Positions 1-5,447 of a DNA stretch of 8,315 nucleotides are shown piece by piece; positions within the stretch are counted from its first letter, which is position 1, and every line of letters starts with the position of its first letter. The notes under the pieces are model-generated. The model did not search any database and had not been told where the DNA came from. It saw nothing but the letters and a program-made list of their open reading frames with translations. The translations under genes were made by a program, and so were the position numbers. The DNA lies in NCBI GenBank assembly GCA_017998025.1, contig JAGODW010000051.1, forward strand, positions 1-8,315, written 5' to 3'. The stretch comes from Spirochaetales bacterium. GTDB lineage: Bacteria > Spirochaetota > Spirochaetia > DTKZ01.

Positions 1-525
1 GTAGAGCAGAGTAGGTTGAAGGCTCGTTATATCTACCGGCATCGAATAGGAATGAGCGAGGCAAATGGTTCCAATCACACCCAGAAGAGTACCTATTTTT
101 TGGTATGATATTTCTCCAGAATATAAACTGCTGGTAAAAAGACAGAATAACCCAAAAAAATATCCAAAAAATACAACGCGGGTTATAAGACCCCCCAAAT
201 AGGGAGTCAGGTTCCGAATAAGAAATACCCAGTTTAACACTTTAATCGCATCAAACGACAATGAAACGATGAATAGGAGGAAAAAATAAATCTCCAGGCT
301 CGATACCCGCCGGAACAACCGCCGGAATCCGAATCCTCCAAATAAGGAGAAGCCTGAGCTTAATCCTATGGCTACTAATGGCCACACCGGTGCCTCGGCC
401 TTCCATTCCACCCCTTTTGTCCGGGAAAAAACTACTCCCAGAACATTCACTAAAAAAAGAAGAAAGAACAGAAAACTGATCACTGCCCCTGAGGTTAAGA
501 CAACTCTTCGAATCGCCAATTTCAT
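1..525 (-). CDS. Partial multi-pass inner-membrane protein, function unknown (C-terminus outside window)
   Basis: The minus-strand frame is open from an ATG at 525-523 to the left edge, giving 175 codons without a stop, so the 3' end is missing. The product is very hydrophobic. A basic start (MKLAIRR) leads into a membrane segment at about residues 10-33. Further segments lie at about 48-64, 78-96, 107-131 and 145-162. An arginine-rich loop (FRRLFRR, 67-73) probably faces the cytoplasm, and the stretch at about 78-92 (EIYFFLLFIVSLSFD) is the most motif-like part. A TAG stop lies three codons upstream, so the ATG is the first possible start in this frame. No purine-rich ribosome site precedes it; the bases just before it are AT-rich and promoter-like, so the mRNA may be leaderless. 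I do not recognise the family. The gene is divergent from the secreted-protein gene at 623. That it is a real membrane-protein gene is fairly certain; its role is unknown. Confidence 0.75.
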   Translation of the reverse strand, partial: MKLAIRRVVLTSGAVISFLFFLLFLVNVLGVVFSRTKGVEWKAEAPVWPLVAIGLSSGFSLFGGFGFRRLFRRVSSLEIYFFLLFIVSLSFDAIKVLNWVFLIRNLTPYLGGLITRVVFFGYFFGLFCLFTSSLYSGEISYQKIGTLLGVIGTICLAHSYSMPVDITSLQPTLLY

Positions 526-570
526 ACTATACTAGTATCGTGAAAAATCTAAAAACGCAATAAAAAATAC

Positions 571-600
571 TTGAGAAACCCCTGTTGAGATCGATATTCA
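571..600 (+). promoter_or_regulatory. Candidate sigma-70-like promoter for the DUF2259-like gene
   Basis: TTGAGA (571-576) and TATTCA (595-600) are separated by 18 bases, within the 97-base gap between divergent genes. The -10 match is only moderate. A second TTGAGA at 585-590 has no matching -10 box. Transcription would start near 607, just at the ribosome-binding site. Confidence 0.35.
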
Positions 601-607
601 TAGATAG

Positions 608-615
608 AGGAGAGG
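608..615 (+). promoter_or_regulatory. Ribosome-binding site fixing the start at 623
   Basis: AGGAGAGG ends 7 bases before the ATG at 623. This strong purine-rich match supports that ATG over the in-frame Met at codon 7. Confidence 0.75.
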
Positions 616-622
616 CATACGA

Positions 623-1318
623 ATGAAAAGACGTCCATTCATGGGAATAGCGCTATTTCTGGTGGCTTCTACGGCTCGCCTTTTTGCCGGAGATGTAGCA
701 ACGTTTGTAAATCTAGGATTTTCTTCCAATTCTGCATACTTCATGTTCGGTTTCCATGGGTTGGACTCCAATACCGGTGAATTGTTTGCCGAAATCTATA
801 CGGTAGATGTTCAAGCAAATCGATTCGTGCCGGGCGGAATACAAAAGAAAGTATACCCCGGACCCGTATCTCCGGGCCAGGACACAACAGGTGCCTTCTA
901 TATGCTCCTGGAAGAAAACGGACCACTGACGAAAAAATTTGGAATCAACCATTTAAAACAGGGTCGCTTAATCTATATCCTGATGAATGGAGAGCCTTCC
1001 AGGGATTCCCTTGAATTCCGTGATTTTTCGACCTCTGCAACCTACGCCGTGAAGCTCATAAAAGATATAAAAGGTACTGATGAGAAGGTGCAATCCGCTT
1101 TTTATATCGATTTGACCCTGACTCTGAAAGACGGAAAGATAAAAAAACATGTCCTGGGCTTAAAAGATTTTTACCGTCCCGGCGTTCAGGATTATAGAAT
1201 CCGGCAAGTCCTCGTTTCTCCGGACGAACAGCATGTGGTCTTCATCATCGAAAAACTGCACTACGGCAAACAGGGACCTTCCATACGATACATGGTGGAA
1301 ACAGCAAAATTATTTTAA
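623..1318 (+). CDS. Secreted protein resembling DUF2259 (COG5497-like), function unknown
   Basis: This 231-residue protein has a clear Sec signal peptide: a basic start (MKRR), a hydrophobic core at about residues 6-18, and a likely signal peptidase I cut after A22 (LFA/GDVATF). There is no cysteine at the junction, so it is not a lipoprotein by this route. The mature start, GDVATFVNLGFSSNSAYFMFG, and a later TVDV stretch (60-63) resemble the DUF2259 'predicted secreted protein' family, recalled from memory rather than searched. The rest alternates short beta-like strands with polar turns (for example QVLVSPDEQHVVFIIEKLHYG near 195-215), suggesting a beta-rich, perhaps propeller-like, periplasmic protein. 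The start is supported by AGGAGAGG seven bases upstream. The downstream gene has its own promoter, so the two need not form one operon. No biochemical role is known to me. Confidence 0.8.
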   Translation: MKRRPFMGIALFLVASTARLFAGDVATFVNLGFSSNSAYFMFGFHGLDSNTGELFAEIYTVDVQANRFVPGGIQKKVYPGPVSPGQDTTGAFYMLLEENGPLTKKFGINHLKQGRLIYILMNGEPSRDSLEFRDFSTSATYAVKLIKDIKGTDEKVQSAFYIDLTLTLKDGKIKKHVLGLKDFYRPGVQDYRIRQVLVSPDEQHVVFIIEKLHYGKQGPSIRYMVETAKLF

Positions 1319-1340
1319 AGCGTTTCCCCTGGAAAATTCC

Positions 1341-1370
1341 TTGACCAATTCCACTCACCTATTTTACAAT
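1341..1370 (+). promoter_or_regulatory. Sigma-70-like promoter for proS
   Basis: TTGACC (1341-1346) and TACAAT (1365-1370) each match the consensus at five of six positions and are 18 bases apart. The predicted start near 1377 leaves a leader of about 15 bases that still holds the AGAGGA ribosome site (1383-1388). The whole promoter fits in the 73-base gap after the upstream gene, so proS can be transcribed independently. Confidence 0.65.
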
Positions 1371-1391
1371 CACGCCACTTAAAGAGGAAAT

Positions 1392-2822
1392 ATGGCTGAT
1401 CGTATAACACCGCGGAACGTTAACTATTCGGACTGGTACATCGATATCTGCCTGCAGGCTAAGCTGGCCGATTACAGTCCTGTAAAAGGATGTATGGTAA
1501 TTCGCCCCCGGGGCTATGCACTCTGGGAACGAATCCAGTCGGTACTGGATGGTATGTTCAAAGCAACCGGGCATCAAAATGCCTATTTCCCGCTTTTGAT
1601 TCCCGAAAGCTTCCTGAAAAAGGAGGCGGAACACGTAGAAGGATTTGCCCCGGAATTAGCTGTGGTAACCTATGGTGGTGGAGAACCCCTGGAAGAACCC
1701 CTGGTAATACGGCCTACCTCCGAGACAATCATCTGGAGCATGTATAAAAAGTGGATCCAATCGTACCGGGATCTCCCTCTCCTTATCAACCAATGGGCGA
1801 ACGTCCTTCGATGGGAAAAACGAACCCGTTTATTCCTGCGAACTACCGAGTTCTTATGGCAGGAGGGACATACCGCCCATGCAACAGCCGAAGAAGCCCA
1901 GGAAGAAACTCTTCGCATGCTGGAAGTATATCGTACGTTCGCAGAAGGGTACCTTGCTCTCCCCGTTCTTACCGGGAGAAAATCAGAATCGGAAAAGTTC
2001 GCTGGCGCTGTGGCGACGTATGCCATTGAAGCAATGATGCAGGATCGCAAAGCCCTCCAGGCAGGAACGTCCCATTATCTTGGACAGAATTTTGCCCGGG
2101 CCTTTGACGTTACGTTTCAGGATAAGGATAGCAATCTTTCTTATGTCTATGCCACTTCCTGGGGAGTATCCACTCGTTTAATCGGCGCTTTAATCATGGC
2201 CCATTCGGACGATAAAGGCCTGGTTCTCCCTCCCCGGATCGCTCCTACCCAGGTGGTAGTGATTCCTATCTATAAAACGGCCAATAAAGAGGCAGTACTA
2301 TCGTACACATCCCGCCTGGTAGATTCTCTGCGGAAGAAATTTAGCGTGGAGTACGACCCGGATGATTCTAACTCGCCGGGGTGGAAATTTGCCGAATGGG
2401 AACTCCGCGGAGTCCCTATCCGGGTAGAAGCAGGGCCTAAGGATAGGGAGGCTGAAAAAGTTGTATTGGTACGCCGCGATACAGGAGAGAAGATTTCTGT
2501 TCCTTTTTCCGAAGCAGAACTCCGCATCCAGGAATTACTCGAAACCATACAGGAAGACCTCTTTCAAAAAGCTCTGGAGTTCAGGAAAACCCACACGCGA
2601 AGGATCAAAGAGTATCCTGAATTAAAAGCCTTCTTTCAGGAGGATGGAGGATTTGCCGAAAGCCCGTGGTGTGGTTCTCCTCAGTGCGAAGAAAAGATTA
2701 AAGAGGAAACAAAAGCAACCCTACGGGTACTTCCCTTCGGGAATGAAGAGCAGGCAACGGGCAACTGTGTGTTTTGCGGCTCTAAAGCAAAACATATCGC
2801 TGTATTTGCAAAAAGTTATTGA
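1392..2822 (+). CDS. proS: Prolyl-tRNA synthetase, archaeal/eukaryotic type (ProS type 3)
   Basis: This cytoplasmic class II synthetase activates proline with ATP and charges tRNA-Pro. The 476-residue length fits the short archaeal/eukaryotic-like type, which lacks the inserted editing domain of the longer bacterial type. The motif 1 region is [17 protein letters not shown] (33-49). RPTSE (107-111) is the conserved segment near the active site. Motif 2 is R140-W-E-K...[17 protein letters not shown] (149-165). [11 protein letters not shown] (225-235) follows, and motif 3 is [17 protein letters not shown] (258-274). The anticodon-binding domain spans about 285-400. A C-terminal zinc-type domain carries C427, C432, C459 and C462 and ends in FAKSY, with the terminal tyrosine typical of this type. 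AGAGGA lies 3 bases before the ATG. Treponema and Borrelia are known to use this enzyme type. With no editing domain, correction of Ala-tRNA-Pro would need a separate protein, which is not in this window. Identification is essentially certain. Confidence 0.98.
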   Translation: MADRITPRNVNYSDWYIDICLQAKLADYSPVKGCMVIRPRGYALWERIQSVLDGMFKATGHQNAYFPLLIPESFLKKEAEHVEGFAPELAVVTYGGGEPLEEPLVIRPTSETIIWSMYKKWIQSYRDLPLLINQWANVLRWEKRTRLFLRTTEFLWQEGHTAHATAEEAQEETLRMLEVYRTFAEGYLALPVLTGRKSESEKFAGAVATYAIEAMMQDRKALQAGTSHYLGQNFARAFDVTFQDKDSNLSYVYATSWGVSTRLIGALIMAHSDDKGLVLPPRIAPTQVVVIPIYKTANKEAVLSYTSRLVDSLRKKFSVEYDPDDSNSPGWKFAEWELRGVPIRVEAGPKDREAEKVVLVRRDTGEKISVPFSEAELRIQELLETIQEDLFQKALEFRKTHTRRIKEYPELKAFFQEDGGFAESPWCGSPQCEEKIKEETKATLRVLPFGNEEQATGNCVFCGSKAKHIAVFAKSY

Positions 2823-2832
2823 AAGAAATGCG

Positions 2833-2841
2833 TGGTATACT
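2833..2841 (+). promoter_or_regulatory. Possible extended -10 promoter for the beta-barrel gene
   Basis: TGGTATACT at 2833-2841 fits the extended -10 form (TGn followed by TATACT). No good -35 box lies at the usual distance. Transcription would start only about 8 bases before the ATG at 2856, where the ribosome site is weak. Readthrough from proS is the alternative way to express the gene. Confidence 0.3.
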
Positions 2842-2855
2842 TCTAACCAGAAACA

Positions 2856-3530
2856 ATGAAGGGTAAAAAGGTCCCTATTAGCGGCAAGGCACTTTTTGTG
2901 TTCGCCATCCTATTTTGGGGAATCGGCAGAATCTCCCCCCCGCCTATTGCAGCACAATGGAAGTTTGAGAAAGAAGACATTAGCTTCTTTTACGATGTGC
3001 TCTGGCTGGGCAACTCGGATGATGACAGCGCCCCCTCTCCCCTTCTAGGAGTGGTCGGCGGAGGGATCCGCTTCCGCCTTTCAGACGTCCTTCTATTCGC
3101 ACCGGAGATTGGGTTTTATGGTGCTGAATACTTTTATCGAGATGGGAAAGCATACCCTGCGGAAATCGAGTATAAGGATGCGGTAGGAGTCCTGGGAATT
3201 CTGATCGATCCCCTTCTCTACTATCAGTATCCTGTACGGAACAATCTAACCTTAAACGGCGGATTTGGCCCGGCTTTTTCTTTTAAAATCCCCCTTATCC
3301 CCCACGGGGATGCTCCCACGGGAGAAGTCGGTGGGTATTTTCTGGAAAGCGCCCGGTTTCTCTATCTGGAAGCCCGTGGTTCTCTCGAGTGGAAATTTAC
3401 CGAAGCCCTGGGACTCACCGTACGGTTACGAACTCTGCTTCCCGTGTTTCACCTCTGGGACGGTGAAAACGTTCCTTTCTACGATCAGCTCCTTTTTGGG
3501 GGCGGGATAGGGTTGCAGATTAACCTGTAA
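2856..3530 (+). CDS. Exported, probable outer-membrane beta-barrel protein
   Basis: This 224-residue protein begins with a signal peptide: a basic start (MKGKK), a hydrophobic core at about 12-24, and a likely signal peptidase I site after I-A-A33, just after a PPP run. The mature part of about 190 residues is rich in aromatic and glycine residues, with strands of alternating polar and non-polar residues (LLGVVGGGIRFRL, LLFAPEIGFYGAEYFY, LTLNGGFGPAFSFKI, FLYLEARGSLEWKF, LGLTVRLRTLLPVF). The last strand, LLFGGGIGLQINL, looks like a closing barrel strand. This suggests a small barrel of about 8-10 strands. I do not recognise a named family. The gene starts 33 bases after the proS stop and may share its transcript. 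The ATG at 2856 has only a weak purine stretch upstream (CAGAAAC). A C7 run at 2935-2941 lies at the end of the signal peptide. The barrel fold is likely; the function is not known. Confidence 0.75.
   Translation: MKGKKVPISGKALFVFAILFWGIGRISPPPIAAQWKFEKEDISFFYDVLWLGNSDDDSAPSPLLGVVGGGIRFRLSDVLLFAPEIGFYGAEYFYRDGKAYPAEIEYKDAVGVLGILIDPLLYYQYPVRNNLTLNGGFGPAFSFKIPLIPHGDAPTGEVGGYFLESARFLYLEARGSLEWKFTEALGLTVRLRTLLPVFHLWDGENVPFYDQLLFGGGIGLQINL
2935..2941 (+). repeat. C7 homopolymer run at the signal-peptide end of the beta-barrel gene
   Basis: Seven consecutive C encode the Ser-Pro-Pro-Pro stretch (residues 27-30) just before the predicted signal peptidase site. A one-base slip would put the whole mature protein out of frame. 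Confidence 0.9.
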
Positions 3531-3531
3531 C

Positions 3532-3552
3532 CATCCTTGCTTATATAGGATG
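3532..3552. terminator. Weak hairpin between convergent genes, possible bidirectional terminator
   Basis: CATCCT (3532-3537) pairs with AGGATG (3547-3552) around a 9-base loop. The hairpin spans the 10-base gap between the two convergent stop codons and overlaps the last codons of the minus-strand transporter gene. Neither strand has a T-run after the stem, so it is a poor match to a classical intrinsic terminator. Confidence 0.3.
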
Positions 3553-4770
3553 ACAAACCTCCGACGGACGAAGGGCTCCCATCTTTTCACTTACCAGCAG
3601 CGTTACCAATGAGGCACAGAGAATATCAAGAAACGCCCCAAAACTAATCAGAAGGGGGGCAACAGGAGTTAGAATCAAGTATCCCTCTTCCAGACCTCTT
3701 CCGAACAGCTGGCTCAGGAGAGTAATTCCTGCCATGGCTCCCGATCCAGGAACAGCCCAGAGGGCAAAAGAAAGGATGAAGGATAGGATCATTACCCAGA
3801 AAGTTTGAAAAAATCCCAGCTCCAGGCTGGAGTAGGATCTGAATACAACCAGAAAAGAAGCTACTGTAACTAGAGCAGATCCGCTGCGGGAAAAAACCAG
3901 AAGAAACGGGTAAGTTACTGCCCCTACCTTTCTCGATACACCCAGCGTTTCATGCCCATGCCGGATCAACTGCCCGTAACTGAACAAAACATCCCCTGAA
4001 ATTAAGGCTGTCAATCCGGGACCTAACTGTGCATATAACCACCGAAAAGGCTTTTTCTTTTTCCGCAGGAAATATAAAGCCACCGGTAAGAATACAAATG
4101 CTAAACAGAGGGTTAAAAGTCCTAGTATCACCAGGAACGGAACAAAAATCCCTATATCCCCCGCATTTCTCAGCTGTATAATCAGAGAAACGGTAAGAGC
4201 TATTCCTGCTATATAGAGAAATTCCGTAAAGAAAATATTCATATGGTACAACACTCGATTGAAGGAATCGAACAGTTCTACCACAGGCCGAGCAATCTGG
4301 CGGTCAAATGTCAGGTTAAAACCCAGGAACAGGGCAAACAAACTTAGGGGAAGGAGAAAATCTCCATTCTCGATAAACACGGAAAAAAGATTGGCAGGGA
4401 ATACGCGCAAAACCAGATCCTGCAAGGTAGGAAGGTTCAGGGAACCCTGCCGGGCAACAATAATAGGGATTCGATCCGGAGGGAAAATAGTGATGCATAC
4501 CGAACCGAGCACAATTAAACATATACTGGACAAAGCCCCGTACAAGATCGTATATCGGTATATACGGGAAAGTTTCCGCTGCATCTGTAATTCAAATGCA
4601 GCCACAGTTAACGAGAAGAATACCAGAGGGACCACCAGGTACCTTCCCACCTGTAACGTAAGTTTTGCGAGATATTGAATGATGTCCGCCCCAGCTCCGG
4701 TTGGAGAAAGAACAAATCCGAGCACAGTACCCACTACAGTGCCGAGGAAGAGTTTAATCCAAATTTTCAT
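3541..4770 (-). CDS. Divergent SLC1/DAACS-family (glutamate/dicarboxylate symporter-like) membrane transporter
   Basis: This 409-residue integral membrane protein has the DAACS layout. It has an N-terminal helix MKIWIKLFLGTVVGTVLGF, a second helix with VGRYLVVPLVFFSLTVA (41-57) typical of the family, further helices to about residue 235, then the hairpin/helix transport core at about 250-395. LTALISGDVLFSYG (253-266) aligns without gaps to the serine-rich HP1 tip, but the serines are absent. SRSGSA (294-299) occupies the place of the NMDGTA motif in TM7. AVPGSG (339-344) matches the HP2 tip. TM8 lacks the usual arginine, leaving only D382 as a possible match to a conserved polar residue. Classical Na+-coupled glutamate or dicarboxylate transport is therefore doubtful. 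The start at 4770 is chosen because GGGAG lies 8 bases upstream and the previous gene stops one base earlier; the frame could extend to 4830 only by overlapping that gene. It is the last gene of a three-gene operon. Family membership is fairly sure; the substrate is unknown. Confidence 0.82.
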   Translation of the reverse strand: MKIWIKLFLGTVVGTVLGFVLSPTGAGADIIQYLAKLTLQVGRYLVVPLVFFSLTVAAFELQMQRKLSRIYRYTILYGALSSICLIVLGSVCITIFPPDRIPIIVARQGSLNLPTLQDLVLRVFPANLFSVFIENGDFLLPLSLFALFLGFNLTFDRQIARPVVELFDSFNRVLYHMNIFFTEFLYIAGIALTVSLIIQLRNAGDIGIFVPFLVILGLLTLCLAFVFLPVALYFLRKKKKPFRWLYAQLGPGLTALISGDVLFSYGQLIRHGHETLGVSRKVGAVTYPFLLVFSRSGSALVTVASFLVVFRSYSSLELGFFQTFWVMILSFILSFALWAVPGSGAMAGITLLSQLFGRGLEEGYLILTPVAPLLISFGAFLDILCASLVTLLVSEKMGALRPSEVCHPI

Positions 4771-4771
4771 G

Positions 4772-5425
4772 TTAAGATCTCCCAAAAGACCACAAGCTGC
4801 CCTTACTTGAGTATTTCGTCCACTTTCCAAAAGTCTTTTCGGGTTTTTCCCAGGTTGTTACCAGAAAATGTACAAAATCTTTTACATCCCGGGTGGCAGA
4901 CTGAAAACCCCGCAGGGTAAACGATTCATTCTGATACTGGGCAAACAGGGCAGAACCCATAGCCCGGAAACAGGATACCACCCCTGTGGATAGAGGAGAA
5001 ACGGACAGACTGTGTTCGTGCAGGACAAGAGTTAGAAGTCCACGCTTTTTCTTCTGGAAAAGGGTTAAAAGCTCCTTCGTAAGGAATAGGAAGCCCTTTG
5101 TCCATTCATCTACCGTACTTTCGATTTCTATTATAGGAACTTCATGTAACGGCCTACCATCCGGAGGTGGCTCAAAAATAAAAAAAGCTTCATCCAGTAT
5201 TTCTGCGAAACTCTGAACCTCTAGAATTAAATTCCTTGCCGATAGGGAGGAACGTTTATTCCATTCAAAGTACTTTAGCAGATTCTCCCAATCCTCTCCG
5301 ATAGGGGGACGCTCGGTTCCCGGATCTAACGCTACAGCTGTCCGGTATCGTTGGGATAGCGCTTCCTGTACTAACTCAGTTTGCAATTCCCCGGAGATCC
5401 CGGCAATGAGGATTGTTTTTTCCAT
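4772..5425 (-). CDS. Degenerate short-chain dehydrogenase/reductase (SDR)-like protein, probably non-catalytic
   Basis: This 217-residue protein appears soluble. It opens with a Rossmann-like strand-turn-helix, MEKTILIAGISGELQTELVQEAL, with GISG (9-12) in place of the usual TGxxxGxG cofactor loop. The middle, VDEWTKGFLFLTKELLTLFQKKKRGLLTLVL (105-135), closely follows the SDR pattern of the long helix and the strand after it. The expected catalytic Tyr-x-x-x-Lys is replaced by V150-S-C-F-R154 (PLSTGVVSCFRAMGSALFAQY), and there is no NNAG motif. Ordinary NAD(P)-dependent dehydrogenase activity is thus unlikely; a binding or structural role is possible. The gene starts 22 bases after the amylase-family gene's stop and ends one base before the transporter's start, so it is an operon member. 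The ribosome site before the ATG at 5425 is weak. The SDR relationship is a pattern judgement, not a database match. Confidence 0.7.
   Translation of the reverse strand: MEKTILIAGISGELQTELVQEALSQRYRTAVALDPGTERPPIGEDWENLLKYFEWNKRSSLSARNLILEVQSFAEILDEAFFIFEPPPDGRPLHEVPIIEIESTVDEWTKGFLFLTKELLTLFQKKKRGLLTLVLHEHSLSVSPLSTGVVSCFRAMGSALFAQYQNESFTLRGFQSATRDVKDFVHFLVTTWEKPEKTFGKWTKYSSKGSLWSFGRS
4779..4783 (-). promoter_or_regulatory. Ribosome-binding site deciding the transporter start
   Basis: On the minus strand GGGAG lies inside the last codons of the SDR-like gene and is 8 bases from the ATG at 4770. The upstream TAA and this ATG are separated by one C, which favours translational coupling. Confidence 0.65.
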
Positions 5426-5447
5426 GCGTGCCGCTATCGTACCTTAT

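Noticed and set aside
1330..1353. Imperfect inverted repeat (TGGAA near 1330, TTCCA near 1353) as a terminator after the DUF2259-like gene
   Set aside because: The stem needs a bulge, has no T-run, and overlaps the much better -35 box of the proS promoter.
1670..2050. 126-codon minus-strand open frame inside proS
   Set aside because: It is antisense to the conserved catalytic core of proS, with a Ser/Arg-rich product and no ribosome site or motif.
3297..3324. Two adjacent small inverted repeats (ATCCCC/GGGGAT and CTCCC/GGGAG) inside the beta-barrel gene
   Set aside because: They are short, have no T-run, and fall in codons for a Pro/Gly-rich loop (PHGDAPTGE), so chance from coding sequence is the simpler explanation.
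4259..4678. 139-codon plus-strand open frame opposite the transporter gene
   Set aside because: The product is a basic, low-hydrophobicity sequence rich in Arg, Asn and Thr with no domain; it is explained as a shadow of the minus-strand membrane protein.
4771..4830. A 20-codon N-terminal extension of the transporter starting at 4830
   Set aside because: It would overlap the SDR-like gene by about 59 bases and reads as polar, non-membrane sequence. The ATG at 4770 has GGGAG 8 bases upstream and begins a normal first helix.
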